DNA of 64,000 nt, from the NCBI RefSeq assembly GCF_900188345.1, contig NZ_FZOD01000020.1, forward strand, positions 1 to 64,000, read 5' to 3'. Positions 16,660-26,890 of the stretch are shown here, piece after piece. How positions within the stretch are numbered: the first letter of the stretch is position 1; each line of letters opens with the position of its first letter. The stretch is from Streptosporangium subroseum. Lineage in GTDB: Bacteria > Actinomycetota > Actinomycetes > Streptosporangiales > Streptosporangiaceae. Under the pieces are notes generated by a model. That model ran no database searches. It had not been told where the DNA came from and worked only from the letters and a program-made list of their open reading frames with translations. The position numbers and the translations under genes are program-made.

Positions 16660-16913
16660 GCCCTCGCGGTGAACTTGTCGATCCGTCCTAAGGCGGGGCC
16701 GGGGCATGGTGAGCCGTCGCGCGCGATATGCGCTGGGGCACGGATACCCAAGGCGTGGCGAGGCGCCGCTCGCCTCAGGGGCCCTCATCGGATTCGACGA
16801 GGGCCCCTGCCGTGGGTGAAGCCCTGGAGATCCGGCCTTCGCCTCATCTGACGGTCTCCACGGGATTCCCGAAACGAGATTCCTGCGGTTCGCCCCGCCG
16901 GGGTGGTCGGCGC

Positions 16914-17369
16914 TCAGGCTCTTTCGAGGTGTGCCGAGGCCGGGACAGGAGCGGCGTCCCGGGACTCTCCGCGGCGGCGCCGGATCAGGGTGTCGAGAGC
17001 CCATGGACCCGGGCCCAGTATGGCGATGATCAGGAACGACCAGCAGAACAGCGCCGCCGGCTCACCGCCGTTGCGCAGCGGCAGGAGATCCTGCGGCAGA
17101 TGAACCATGAAATACGCGTACGCCATCGAGCCGGACGAAAGGATCGCACCGGCGCGGGTGAAGAGCCCGAGGAGCACAAGCGCGCCGCAGACCATCTGGA
17201 TGAGCGCGGCCCACCAGCCGGGCCAGACCCCGAACTCGATGGCCTGGCCCGTACCGCGATTGCCGCCGAAAACGCCGAACATGGACGCCATGCCGTGGCA
17301 CAGGAAAAGGAGGCTCGTCACGATGCGGAAGAGTGAGAGCACCGGCCCGTTGAATCGTTCGAGTTTCAT
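16914..17369 (-). CDS. DoxX family membrane protein
   Basis: 151 residues from the ATG at 17369 (AGAGGTG upstream). Four hydrophobic helices: LSLFRIVTSLLFLCHG, a second across the FGVWPGWWAALIQMVCGALVLLG region, AGAILSSGSMAYAYFM and LFCWSFLIIAILGPG. The RIVTSLLFLCHGMASMFG start is characteristic of DoxX/SURF4-like proteins. Mycobacterial DoxX acts in a membrane oxidoreductase complex with superoxide dismutase and a thiol reductase; no such partner genes are next to it here. Monocistronic. Confidence 0.85.
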   Translation of the reverse strand: MKLERFNGPVLSLFRIVTSLLFLCHGMASMFGVFGGNRGTGQAIEFGVWPGWWAALIQMVCGALVLLGLFTRAGAILSSGSMAYAYFMVHLPQDLLPLRNGGEPAALFCWSFLIIAILGPGPWALDTLIRRRRGESRDAAPVPASAHLERA

Positions 17370-17891
17370 GGGGTCACCTCTGGTTTTTGTGGCAGCCCTT
17401 ACTCGCCGTGCCGCACGGCGGTGCGGGCCGTACGGAGACATGAGTCAAGGTCGCCGGGTTTACGGTGAACGGGCACCGATGGAGATAGGCGGGGATAAGC
17501 CATGCCGAAGTCATCCACTCCCAGTGCGGGAGTGAATCAGTTATCGCCAGGGCCGGCGCCCGGTCGGCCGAGACCGATCGGACCAGCCAGGCCGTGCGCC
17601 GATTTCGTACCGGTGTGGATCACAAATGTGTCCCCGCGCGCCTCCATGCAATCCCTTGTCAGGGTCAAATGTCATGCTAAGGCGCTCAATGCAGGATGTC
17701 CGGTGCCAATGATTGCCGCTAACCTGAATGGATCAAGTTCAGGATGAAATGTGCAGCTACATGGGCTAAAGCGCCATTAATAAAGCATGTTCTACTTAAC
17801 GATTTAATGTACGTTTCAATGGAGTTCCTGTTTGGCACGTTCCAGAGGCCGGTGCCTTCCGGGCACGAGACAGTGCCCCGGCGGGCCCGGA
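17370..17891. other. intergenic with a local AT-rich patch
   Basis: No gene supported. About 17690-17830 is markedly richer in A+T than the surroundings and contains a small dyad (CTGAA/TTCAG). It could hold a promoter or be a remnant of transferred DNA. The GH36 gene ends at its right border. Confidence 0.45.
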
Positions 17892-20093
17892 TCAGCTCTG
17901 TTTCCGCACCTCGATGAGCATGGCCTGCTCGGGGTCGAGTGTCGGCATCGGCACGCCGGTTGTGACCAGGACGGAGCCGGGCAGGGTCACCCAGCCGGTG
18001 AGCGCCTCGGTGATCCAGGCGGGATCCTGGGTCTGACGCGTGGCGGGAACCCCCACATCGGTCCGGACTCGCACCTGATAGTCGTACGTCGTCGCCAGGC
18101 CCGGAATCGGTATGCGGCCGGACTGGCCTTCCGCCGAGGTGGCCGTGCGCGCCCAGCAGAACAGGCCGGAGGCGGAGTCGGCCGAGACCACGCCGTGCAG
18201 GAGGGTCGCGTCGTTGTCCAGGTCGGCCCGGACCACACGGCCGCTGTGCAGCAGACCCCGGAACTCCCGGTACAGCGCCGCCCAGGAGGTCAGCCGGTCG
18301 AGCTCCTCGGGCGAGCACCGCGCCAGGTCCTGTTCGATGCCGGCGTGCCCGAACAGCGCGGTGATGAGACGGAACGAGTCGGCGGTGGCCCGCCGCGTGG
18401 TGTGACTCCGTTCGGGGCCGACGTGCGACCCGATGAGCTCGGGAGGTATCAACTGGGCCGTCCAGCGCTGGATCGCCTGGCGCTCGACGGGGTCGTTGCA
18501 GTCGGAGGCCCATACCCGGTCGGTCCGGTCGAGGATGCCCAGATCGACGCGTCCCCCACCGCTCGCACAGGATTCGATCTCCAGTCCGGGATGACGCGCC
18601 CTGAGGGTGTCGATGAGGCGATACAGCGCGAGTGTCTGGGCATGGACGCCGGGCCGGTCCAGCCCGCCGGGCTCACGGCTGACGGCCTCGTGCAGGTCCC
18701 GGTTGTGATCCCATTTGAGATAGTCGATCGAGTATCGGGAGACGAGCTCGTCGAGCGACTCCAGCAGGTAGACCCAGGCCTGCTCGTTGGCGAGGTTCAC
18801 CACGTACTGGCTTCTCGCGGAGGGACCGAGCCCGGTTGTCGGGCCGAGGATCCACTCCGGGTGCTCGCGTGCCAGCTCGGAGTCCAGGTTGACCATCTCC
18901 GGCTCGAACCACAGCCCGAACTGCATGCCGAGCCGATGGACGTGGTCGGCCAGGGGAGAGAGGCCGTCCGGCCAGACCGTCTCGTCCACGGTCCAGTCGC
19001 CGAGCCCGGCCGTGTCGTCGCGGCGTCCGCGGAACCAGCCGTCGTCCAGCACGACCCGCTCCACACCCACCTTCGCGGCGAGGTCGGCCAGCTCCAGCAG
19101 GCGGGTGAGATCGTGGTCGAAGTACACCGCCTCCCAGGTGTTGAGGACCAGCGGCCGCGGCGCCGACGGGTGCGTCGGCCGGGCCCGCAGCAGGACGTGG
19201 AAGCGGTCGGCGAGACCGTCCAGCCCCTCGTCGGACCAGGCGAAGTAGCAGGTCGGCGTCTGGTAGGACGCGCCGGGGGCGAGCCGGATCTCGCCCGGTT
19301 TCAGCAGCTCGCCACCGCCCAGCACCGAGGCGTGCACGCCCGCGCCCTCCGGCGGCTGCTCGACGAGGTAGCGCTGGTTCCCGCTCCAGCCCACGTGCAG
19401 GCCCCAGACCTCGCCCGAACGGAATCCGAACCCCGGGACACCGACGGTGAGCAGGTACGGGGAGTCCTGTCCCGGCCTGCCGCGGCGGACCTCCCGGACA
19501 TGGCTTCCGAAGCCGAGCCGGCTCCGCTGCGGCGCCCGTTCGCGGCACCACTTCCCGGTGAAGTCCAGCACCTCGGCGGCGCGCCTCGGGAGCGGCAGGA
19601 GCGTCGACACGCCGGCCACGTCGTACGGCGCCGCACCGGTGTCGCCCGGTTCCGCGCGCGAGGTCATGGTCGTCTGAACCGCGAGGACGCCCGAGGCGTC
19701 GAGCCGGTAGGTGAGCGTGATGTCCAGCCCCGAGACGTCGTCCTCAAGGTGGATCACGAGCTCTGCGCCGCCGCCCGGCCGATCGTGCCGTTCGGCGCGC
19801 GCCAGGCGTGGCCGGGGCGTCGTCGCGGTGCCGTCCCGATGGCCCTGGTGCGCCGGAGTGCCCGACCAGCCCTCGGCCTCCGTCGGCCAGACCGAGAACA
19901 CCCGGGGTATGTCGATGGAGTTGTTCAGCGCGGCGGGCTCGCCGGTCAGGGCCAGCGCGGCAAGGCCCGCCTCGGACAGCTCACCGAGGTCCTTCCCCCA
20001 GTGCAGCACCGTGGGCACCCGCTTGCTCAGGTCCATGACGAGGCTCGTGCCCGCCGCGCGCATATAGGTGACCTGTCCGTCGCACCTGAGCAT
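17892..20093 (-). CDS. GH36 alpha-galactosidase
   Basis: 733 residues, full length for GH36. The start is the ATG at 20093 with AGGAGAGG upstream; the much longer open frame upstream is not coding. An N-terminal beta-supersandwich (1-330) precedes a TIM barrel with VVLDDGWF, GLWFEPEMVN, the nucleophile Asp in DYLKWDHNRD, ESCASGGGR, and the acid/base Asp in ASDCNDP. A C-terminal beta domain ends IEVRKQS. No signal peptide, so intracellular hydrolysis of imported melibiose, raffinose or stachyose-type oligosaccharides. No sugar transporter or regulator is adjacent; the divergent neighbour is the BNR-repeat protein (150 nt between starts). Confidence 0.93.
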   Translation of the reverse strand: MLRCDGQVTYMRAAGTSLVMDLSKRVPTVLHWGKDLGELSEAGLAALALTGEPAALNNSIDIPRVFSVWPTEAEGWSGTPAHQGHRDGTATTPRPRLARAERHDRPGGGAELVIHLEDDVSGLDITLTYRLDASGVLAVQTTMTSRAEPGDTGAAPYDVAGVSTLLPLPRRAAEVLDFTGKWCRERAPQRSRLGFGSHVREVRRGRPGQDSPYLLTVGVPGFGFRSGEVWGLHVGWSGNQRYLVEQPPEGAGVHASVLGGGELLKPGEIRLAPGASYQTPTCYFAWSDEGLDGLADRFHVLLRARPTHPSAPRPLVLNTWEAVYFDHDLTRLLELADLAAKVGVERVVLDDGWFRGRRDDTAGLGDWTVDETVWPDGLSPLADHVHRLGMQFGLWFEPEMVNLDSELAREHPEWILGPTTGLGPSARSQYVVNLANEQAWVYLLESLDELVSRYSIDYLKWDHNRDLHEAVSREPGGLDRPGVHAQTLALYRLIDTLRARHPGLEIESCASGGGRVDLGILDRTDRVWASDCNDPVERQAIQRWTAQLIPPELIGSHVGPERSHTTRRATADSFRLITALFGHAGIEQDLARCSPEELDRLTSWAALYREFRGLLHSGRVVRADLDNDATLLHGVVSADSASGLFCWARTATSAEGQSGRIPIPGLATTYDYQVRVRTDVGVPATRQTQDPAWITEALTGWVTLPGSVLVTTGVPMPTLDPEQAMLIEVRKQS

Positions 20094-20243
20094 TGTCGGT
20101 CCTCTCCTGTATTCCTTGTTACCGGACCGCGCGATGTGGCCGCGGCGGAAACGACCGCCGAAACCACTGCGCGCCGGTCGCGAATGTTCCTCATCGGCCC
20201 CACCCAACATGGCACCATGAGATGAATACGAAGGGAAACGGTC

Positions 20244-21323
20244 ATGTATGACGCGCTCCTCGTAATCGGCACCCGCAAGGGCCTGTTCCTGGCTCGCTCC
20301 TCCGGCGGCGGCCCGTTCGAGGTCGAGCCGATCCGCTTCTCCACCGTCGGGGTGCACGCGGTCGCGGTCGACACCCGCGGCCCGGTGCCCCGGATCCTCG
20401 CCGGGATCGAGTACGGCCACTTCGGCCCGTCCGTGATGTGGTCGGACGACCTCGGCACGACCTGGCAGGAGGCCGGCGAGGCGCCGATCGCCTTCCCCGA
20501 GCACACCGGGGCGGCACTCGCCCGCGTCTGGCAGCTCCAGCCCTCCCCGTCCGAGCCGGGCGTGGTCTGGGCCGGGGTGGAGCCCGGGGCGCTGTTCCGC
20601 TCCGAAGACGGCGGTGCCACGTTCGCCCTGGTGGAGGGTCTGTGGAACCACCCGCACCGGGCTCAGTGGCAGCCCGGCGGCGGCGGACTCTGCCTGCACA
20701 CCGTTCTTCCCCACCCGAGCGACCCGAAGAGCATGACGGTCGCGGTCTCCAGCGGCGGCGTCTACCGCAGCACCGACGGCGGCGCCTCCTGGGAGGCCGC
20801 CAACCAGGGAATCCGCGCGCCGTTCTTCCCCGAGGGCGCGCAGTATCCGGAGTTCGGGCAGTGCGTGCACAAGGTGGACGCGCATCCGTCCAGGCCGGAC
20901 CGGCTCTTCCTCCAGCACCACTTCGGCGTCTACCGCAGTGACGACTCCGGCGGTTCCTGGGCCTCCATCGGCGACTCCCTCCCCTCCGACTTCGGCTTCC
21001 CGCTGACCGTGCACGCCGACCGGCCCGACACGCTGTATGTCTTCCCGCTCCGGGCCGACGAGGATCGCACGCCCGTCGACCACCGCTGCCGGGTCTTCCG
21101 CAGCGACGACGCGGGCGCGTCGTGGCAGGCCCTGAGCGCGGGGCTGCCCGAGGGACCGGTTCACACCGCCGTGCTGCGCGACGCGATGCACGCCTCGGCC
21201 GCGGGGGTCTTCTTCGGCACCCGTGACGGCGAGGTGTACGGCTCCCGCGACGACGGGGAGAGCTGGTTCACGGTCGCCCAGCACCTGCCGGACGTGCTGA
21301 CCGTACGCGCCGCCGTGCTCTGA
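20244..21323 (+). CDS. BNR/Asp-box repeat beta-propeller protein
   Basis: 359 residues, no signal peptide. At least six Asp-box motifs (S-x-D-x-G-x-[TS]-[WF]) mark the blades: SDDLGTTW, SEDGGATF, STDGGASW, SDDSGGSW, SDDAGASW and SRDDGESW. Such sialidase/Vps10-like propellers (WD40/YVTN/BNR-like) occur in many soil bacteria. The catalytic Arg triad and Tyr of true sialidases are not evident, so a binding or scaffold role, or an unknown hydrolase, is more likely. ATG start with AGGGAAACGG upstream. Divergent from the GH36 gene. Confidence 0.8.
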   Translation: MYDALLVIGTRKGLFLARSSGGGPFEVEPIRFSTVGVHAVAVDTRGPVPRILAGIEYGHFGPSVMWSDDLGTTWQEAGEAPIAFPEHTGAALARVWQLQPSPSEPGVVWAGVEPGALFRSEDGGATFALVEGLWNHPHRAQWQPGGGGLCLHTVLPHPSDPKSMTVAVSSGGVYRSTDGGASWEAANQGIRAPFFPEGAQYPEFGQCVHKVDAHPSRPDRLFLQHHFGVYRSDDSGGSWASIGDSLPSDFGFPLTVHADRPDTLYVFPLRADEDRTPVDHRCRVFRSDDAGASWQALSAGLPEGPVHTAVLRDAMHASAAGVFFGTRDGEVYGSRDDGESWFTVAQHLPDVLTVRAAVL

Positions 21324-21611
21324 ACCGCCCCCGCGCACGTCTGCCCGTCCCAAGGATGCGGTCCGTTCGATGCGCTCACCGTCCCGCGACGACTCACGGC
21401 GGGACGGTGAGCGCGAGGGCATGAGTGCGCTCCGTCCCGCCCTTGAGTCCTGGTCCGGGTCGGTCCGGTGCTCACGTCGGTGAATCCGGGGCATGCACGA
21501 GACCGGGGTGCTGCCCGGGTGGCCCCGGACCATCACCGCCTGGCCTGACCTACCGGCGGGCCGTCAGCGTCCGGTCAGTCGCTCGTCAACGCCGTCGCCG
21601 AGGCTGCGGGC

Positions 21612-23171
21612 ATGACATCTTCTCCGCCCCGCAAATGGGGCACGACGGTGATCGCCTGCCTCGCCATGTTGCTGCTCGCCATCGACCTCACGGTGCTGCA
21701 CCAGGCCGCGCCCAAGCTGGTCGAGGACATGCGCCCGTCGGCCACACAGTTCCTGTGGATCGTCGATGTGTACGGATTCGCACTGGCCGGGCTCCTGATC
21801 ACGATGGGCAACCTCGGCGACCGGATCGGCAGGAAGCGCCTCCTGCTCATCGGCATGGCCGCCTTCGCGGCCGCCTCCGCCCTGACGGCCTACGCTCCGA
21901 ATCCGGAGCTGCTCATCGCGGCTCGGGTACTGCTCGGCGTCGCGGGCGCCACCATCATGCCGTCCACGTTGTCGATGATCCGAAACGTCTTCACCGACCC
22001 GCGGGAGCGTGCCACCGCGGTCGGCATCTGGAGCAGCGTCTCCGCGCTGGGGTTCGCTCTCGGACCCGTCATCGGCGGGGCGCTCCTCAACAACTTCTGG
22101 TGGGGCTCCGTCTTCCTCGTCAACGTGCCGATCGCCGTACTGATCATCATCGTCGGCCTCATCGTGCTGCCCGAGTCGCGCAATCCCCGGCCTGGACGGC
22201 TCGACCTGGTGAGCGTTCCGCTCTCGATCGTCGGGATCATCGCCGCCATCTACGCGCTGAAGACCGGAGCCCACGACGGCATCGCCCAGATCGACGTCTG
22301 GGCGGCGGCGGCGATCGCCCTCGTCGCGCTCACCGTCTTCACCGGGCGGCAGACCCGGCTGGCGGAGCCCCTCATCGACGTCGGGCTCTTCCGGCACCGT
22401 GCCTTCTCCGGCGCGGTCGGGGCGAATCTCATCTGTATCTTCTCGACGCTCGCGGCGTCGCTCGCCTTCGCCCAGTACTTCCAGCTCGTTCTGGGCTGGT
22501 CACCGCTCGTCTCGGGCCTCGCGGGCCTGCCCGGCGGTGTGAGCGCGGCGCTCGGCGGGGGCCTGGCGGGTCCGCTGGTCGGCGCCATCGGCCGGTCGCG
22601 GGTCGTCAGCCTGGGCCTGGGGCTTTGCGCCGCGGGTTTCCTGCTGTACAGCCGGATCGAGATGGACACGAGCTATGCGTTCATGGTGCTCGCCATGGTC
22701 GTCGCCGGTGTGGGAATGGGATTCACCTTTGCCGTCACCAACGACACCATCCTCGCGTCGGTACCCAAGGAGCGCGCGGGTGCGGCATCCGCGATCGCGG
22801 AGACCGCCCAGGAGATGGGTGGCGCGCTGGGCATCGCCGTACTCGGAAGCGTGCTGAACGGCACCTATCACAACAACCTCGAGCTCCCGGCGGGAGTGCC
22901 CGCCGAGGCGGCGAACCAGATCAGGGAGTCGCTCGGCGGAGCACTGGAGGTCGCCGCCACCCTGCCGGGAAAGGTGGGGGAGGCCGTTGCCGAGAGCGCG
23001 AGGCGGACGTTCGTCGACAGCATGCAGCTGTCCTTGATGACCGGTGCGATCCTGCTCGCCCTTCTCGCGGGGGCCGTGCTGTTCGCCCTGCGAGGTGTTC
23101 CCAAGGTGATCCCCGAAGTGATCCTCGACGACGAGGGCCATGTCCAGCACGAGCCCGCCCCGGTGCGATAG
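21612..23171 (+). CDS. DHA2-family (14-TM) MFS drug exporter
   Basis: 519 residues with 14 hydrophobic helices, typical of DHA2 (EmrB/QacA/LfrA/SmvA-like) proton antiporters. Signature residues: Asp in the first helix (AIDLTVLHQAAP), motif A GNLGDRIGRKR between helices 2 and 3, motif C GFALGPVIGG in helix 5, and the long cytoplasmic/extracytoplasmic loop near helix 13-14 (about 420-475). It likely exports cationic or lipophilic compounds. Usual TetR partners are missing on both sides. The ATG start at 21612 lacks a strong ribosome site. Confidence 0.9.
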   Translation: MTSSPPRKWGTTVIACLAMLLLAIDLTVLHQAAPKLVEDMRPSATQFLWIVDVYGFALAGLLITMGNLGDRIGRKRLLLIGMAAFAAASALTAYAPNPELLIAARVLLGVAGATIMPSTLSMIRNVFTDPRERATAVGIWSSVSALGFALGPVIGGALLNNFWWGSVFLVNVPIAVLIIIVGLIVLPESRNPRPGRLDLVSVPLSIVGIIAAIYALKTGAHDGIAQIDVWAAAAIALVALTVFTGRQTRLAEPLIDVGLFRHRAFSGAVGANLICIFSTLAASLAFAQYFQLVLGWSPLVSGLAGLPGGVSAALGGGLAGPLVGAIGRSRVVSLGLGLCAAGFLLYSRIEMDTSYAFMVLAMVVAGVGMGFTFAVTNDTILASVPKERAGAASAIAETAQEMGGALGIAVLGSVLNGTYHNNLELPAGVPAEAANQIRESLGGALEVAATLPGKVGEAVAESARRTFVDSMQLSLMTGAILLALLAGAVLFALRGVPKVIPEVILDDEGHVQHEPAPVR

Positions 23172-23707
23172 CCCGAGCCCGGTCACCGAGAGGCTTGCGC
23201 GGGAGGCGCCTCCCGGTGACCGCTTTTCCGTCTCCGCCGGCCCGCCGAACTCATTCGAGGGCCGTCGCCACCGGCGGGAAAGGCCGGACTCGACTTTTCC
23301 GGGTCGAGCATCGGATCGAACGGCCAAACACATGAAAGGAGTTCATATCGAGTCGTTATGACAGCTTGCGGCAATCAGATCCATGAAAACCGTTTCACGA
23401 TCAGCCCCACTCCGACACCGAGCGGGGCAACGTAAAGCCCAACGTGAGGCGAACAGCGGCCTTGCTCAAGGGAAATGATAGATCAACAAGAAACGCCGGT
23501 GAGCACCCGAAACCACCGGATGAGATCAAATCTCCAGAGAAGTCCTGGTACGGTCCACATGCGACACAACAGCAGGTCACAACGTCAGAGATTTCGGACG
23601 GACTATATTTGCATTTAAGCCTTATTTATAACCTAATAACCATAAGTGCCAATTACTCTGCCTCTTTACCTTCCCAATAGATCACGGTCAGTCTAATATT
23701 TGGACCT
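23172..23707. other. AT-rich leader of the surface operon, no gene
   Basis: 535 nt without a supported gene. From about 23560 to 23707 the sequence is unusually AT-rich for this chromosome (for example ATATTTGCATTTAAGCC, TTATTTATAACCTAATAACC). It abuts the start of the seven-gene operon, so it probably contains its promoter and may attract a nucleoid silencer such as Lsr2, as for transferred islands; this is inference. Confidence 0.5.
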
Positions 23708-25015
23708 ATGTCATGGCGTGCATCAGATTTCCCAGATGGGCAGGCTGGACCCACTAGCCGTGGTGATGCTTCCGCAAGGCAAGGCTCCGAACATGTATCC
23801 GAGTGGTACCCCGAACGCCTCCTCGCAGCATTCGATTGGCGGAAGGTCATTCTGTTCGGCGCGATTTTAGCGATCATCGCTGGAGCGGCGTTCTGGCTTG
23901 CCATGAGAATCCCCGCCGGACCGTCCCTGGCCGCGAATCCGATCAAGCCCCCCGCGACAGACTGGGGCAAACCAATCCCATCGTCGACGCCGACCCCCTC
24001 CGCCTCGAAGCCGGAGAAGAGCAGCACGCCGAAACCCTCCCCCAGCCCCAAGACCTCCCGCACGGAGAAACCGGAGGCCAAGGTCGCGGTCCCACCGCCA
24101 CCCGTTGAGGCCCCGGCCCAATCCAGCGAGGCCCCGGCCCGATCCGGCTCACCGCAGCTCACCGCCAAAGAGGCGTACGGCATTCACGGCCGTTACCAGC
24201 GGGGGCTGTCGACAGCTCAGGCCAGGAAGGACCAGGAGGCCATGGGGAAACTGGAACACGGGCTCGCGCTGGAGATGACGCGGGCCGGTTTCAAGACCGC
24301 CAAGATGGAGGGGACCTCGCTGGCGTCAGGGATATGGCCCAACCCGAAGGTCTGGATTCCCCGCCATGTCGAGGGCAGCGCCGACTGGTTCGTGGCGATC
24401 TCGTACGAACCGGGGGTCGCCCGGGTCATCGACGTGATGAGCTCCGCCCCGGGCGGGTGGCGACTGGTGGCCTCCGCCGCCGACGCACGAGCCACCCCCG
24501 GACGGTTTCCCAAGATCGCGACCGACTCCGAGGGCTACGCCACGAGCCTGTCCGAGAACGCCTCCGGGCTGGCCGCGACACCGCAGCAGGTCGCGCGCGC
24601 CCATCTGGCGAGCCTGGAGAGGGCCGAGGCCGACCCGCGGTTCGCCGACGGACCGTGGACCAGCGAGGCCGTGCTGTTCTGGCAGCAGGAGCGCGCCCAA
24701 CTGGAGGAGGCCAACTGGAGGCTCACCCTGGACTACCGCCTTGAGGGACCGATACGTGCGATGAGGACCAGTGACGGGGGCGCACTGGTCTGGTACGGAG
24801 CCCGCTCCACCGAGGTGCGTAAGGCTCAGCAAGAGGGTGCCCAGGTCACCCTGAAGGGTTCAGCCGCCGTCCGGACCGCGAACAAGTCTTTCGCCCACTC
24901 GGTGAGCGCCACATACGGACGCATGTACGTCACCTACATCCCCCCCGCCGGCTCCACCGATCCCGCCCGAGTGCTGGGTGAGTGGAGCGATGTCCTGGAG
25001 AGCCACGGCGACTGA
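23708..25015 (+). CDS. membrane-anchored protein with extracellular domain (operon gene 1)
   Basis: 435 residues. A short cytoplasmic N-terminus, one transmembrane helix (about 47-66, VILFGAILAIIAGAAFWLAM), then a Pro/Ser/Thr/Lys-rich wall-spanning linker (about 75-145) and a folded outside domain (about 150-435) starting LTAKEAYGIHGRYQRGLS and containing WFVAISYEPGVARVIDVM. I do not recognise the domain with certainty. First gene of an operon with the next six genes (28-nt gap to the next). The ATG at 23708 has no strong ribosome site, so a downstream start is possible. It may be a structural or sensing subunit at the cell surface. Confidence 0.7.
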   Translation: MSWRASDFPDGQAGPTSRGDASARQGSEHVSEWYPERLLAAFDWRKVILFGAILAIIAGAAFWLAMRIPAGPSLAANPIKPPATDWGKPIPSSTPTPSASKPEKSSTPKPSPSPKTSRTEKPEAKVAVPPPPVEAPAQSSEAPARSGSPQLTAKEAYGIHGRYQRGLSTAQARKDQEAMGKLEHGLALEMTRAGFKTAKMEGTSLASGIWPNPKVWIPRHVEGSADWFVAISYEPGVARVIDVMSSAPGGWRLVASAADARATPGRFPKIATDSEGYATSLSENASGLAATPQQVARAHLASLERAEADPRFADGPWTSEAVLFWQQERAQLEEANWRLTLDYRLEGPIRAMRTSDGGALVWYGARSTEVRKAQQEGAQVTLKGSAAVRTANKSFAHSVSATYGRMYVTYIPPAGSTDPARVLGEWSDVLESHGD

Positions 25016-25042
25016 CATCCATCGGAAAGAAAAGGAACCTTC

Positions 25043-26890
25043 ATGACACCCTCTCGTAAGCCCTCGCGCGCGACGGTGATCACTGCGAGTGTCGCGATCG
25101 GCGTCTTCGGCGCCGGTGCCGGGTTGGGAACCGTCATCGCCATTCGTGCCAGTCCCATCGAAGGTCAGGTAATACGCCTGGCCGCGGGCACCTATCACCT
25201 GGACGACCGTGCGGGGGCATGGACGTCTCAGGCCGCGGCCGGCGGAGACCAGCCCGTCCCGCTCTCCGGCTCGGAGGCGGGCAGCACGATCACCGGCGAC
25301 TCCTCCGCCAGAGCCGCCGCTTCCGGCGAGCAGCGAGTCTGCCTGACCGCCACCGTCGACGGGCGCGCGGTCGGAGCCGGAGCGAGTGGCTGTGCCGCCC
25401 TTCCCGTTCTGGCCGTCGCCGCCGCCGCCGTGGACGCCGTGCAGCGGCCGGGAAACCCCAAGAGCACCCCGTCCCAGCCGCCACCGCCCAAGCCGTCCTC
25501 CGCGCCGAAGCCCTCGACGCCGAAAACCACCGCTCCCAAGGCGCCGGCGCAACCGCCCCCCGCCGCGAACCCCGTTCCCAAGGCGCCGGTGCAACCTCCG
25601 GCGGCCGCCCCCAAGGCCCCGCCGGTTCAGGCTCCCGCTCCCGCGCCGACAAAGAAGATCACCGGAAGCATCTCCGAGAACGGCAGCGTGGTCAAGAAGG
25701 CCCCCGAGCCGGCGGCGGTGGTCTCGCTCGCCCCCCTGCCGTCGCCCCCCGAGACCAAACCCTCGGGCACCGCGAGCCCCCAGCCCACGGGCACCCTGAA
25801 GCCGGCCCTGCCGTCCGGCTCCCTCAGCCCGACCACTCCCTCCGGAAGGGACAGGTCCACGACGCCCCGGCGCTCCGGCAAGCCGACCCCGACGCCGCGC
25901 TGGGGTGCGAAGAAGCCCACGACTTCCCCGGGAGTCGTCAAGCCCCCCGCTCCGGGAACCTCGAGGACGGCGAAGCCGACCCGGCCTCCCGGCCACCTGA
26001 GGCCGATCCTGCCCTCGACGCTCCCCCAGCCCTCGGACGGGTCCTCCCAGCGGATCCGGCCGAGCCTTCCCGTGACCGGACCGTCCCGGGGCGTGACGCT
26101 CCCGACCACCGGTCCCGACAATGACCCGAACGCGTCCCAGGCTCCCGACGGGACCGTACCCGCTCCCCAGCCCCTTCCCGACGGCACCGCCCCCGAGGGC
26201 GACGCCCAGCTGCCCGTCTTCCGGGACCCGGAGCTTCTCCGGCAGGCGCGGGAGGCCCTGGGACTGGACAAGGGCATGCGCTACACCGACGAGAACGGCG
26301 TATGGGACCTCAACATCGCCCCGCCCGGCACTCCCCCGTGCCGGAACTACTCCCTGGAGGAGCTCCAGGCTCTGAGCGCGTCTCCGAACGCGTCCCCCAG
26401 CGGGGTGAGCGCGCCCCAGACCGAGCCGGGAACGGCCGACAGCCCGACGATTCCCCGTGACTCGTGCCTGTGGCCCGCCTTCATCCGCTGGCTCTACGCG
26501 GAGCCGGCGCCCGGGCAGGTCAGCAACTGGACCAAGGTCACCGGACTGCTCAAGCGGAACCTGGAACTCGTGCTGACGAACCCCGTCCCCGCCCCCATAC
26601 CCTCCATCCAGACCAGCCGGTCCGGCCAGGTCGACCAGCCCAACGCCGTCCAGCCCGACCAGCCCGACCAGGTCGACCGGCCCAACGCCGTCCAGCCTGA
26701 CCAGCCGGGCCAGGTCGACCAACCCAACGTCATCCAGCCCGACCAGCCGGGCCAGGTCGACCAGCCCGACTCCAACCGGTACGGCCGGTCCGACCAATCT
26801 CGCCGATCCGGTCAGCCTGGCCGGCTCGATTCCGTCCGGCCCGGCCCCGGCCAGATCGAGCCGGACCCGGACGAGTACACCGGCCCATGA
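25043..26890 (+). CDS. secreted proline-rich protein with C-terminal tandem repeats (operon gene 2)
   Basis: 615 residues; AAGGAA precedes the ATG. A signal anchor at 12-35 (ASVAIGVFGAGAGLGTVIAI) leads to a small domain (about 40-130) with two cysteines (VCLTAT, SGCAALP). Then a very long Pro/Ala/Lys/Ser/Thr tract (about 140-400) and a second small domain (about 390-520, two cysteines CRNYS and DSCLW). The C-terminus holds three 14-residue repeats, NAVQPDQPDQVDRP-like (DNA 26641-26766), and a Pro/Gly-rich tail. Probably an extended wall-spanning or surface-exposed protein. Its ATGA overlap with the next gene implies translational coupling. Confidence 0.75.
   Translation: MTPSRKPSRATVITASVAIGVFGAGAGLGTVIAIRASPIEGQVIRLAAGTYHLDDRAGAWTSQAAAGGDQPVPLSGSEAGSTITGDSSARAAASGEQRVCLTATVDGRAVGAGASGCAALPVLAVAAAAVDAVQRPGNPKSTPSQPPPPKPSSAPKPSTPKTTAPKAPAQPPPAANPVPKAPVQPPAAAPKAPPVQAPAPAPTKKITGSISENGSVVKKAPEPAAVVSLAPLPSPPETKPSGTASPQPTGTLKPALPSGSLSPTTPSGRDRSTTPRRSGKPTPTPRWGAKKPTTSPGVVKPPAPGTSRTAKPTRPPGHLRPILPSTLPQPSDGSSQRIRPSLPVTGPSRGVTLPTTGPDNDPNASQAPDGTVPAPQPLPDGTAPEGDAQLPVFRDPELLRQAREALGLDKGMRYTDENGVWDLNIAPPGTPPCRNYSLEELQALSASPNASPSGVSAPQTEPGTADSPTIPRDSCLWPAFIRWLYAEPAPGQVSNWTKVTGLLKRNLELVLTNPVPAPIPSIQTSRSGQVDQPNAVQPDQPDQVDRPNAVQPDQPGQVDQPNVIQPDQPGQVDQPDSNRYGRSDQSRRSGQPGRLDSVRPGPGQIEPDPDEYTGP

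Noticed and set aside
17892..21536. 1214-residue open frame as one protein
   Set aside because: Only the part from the ATG at 20093 is GH36-like; the upstream part is a reverse-strand shadow of the BNR-repeat gene at 20244-21323.
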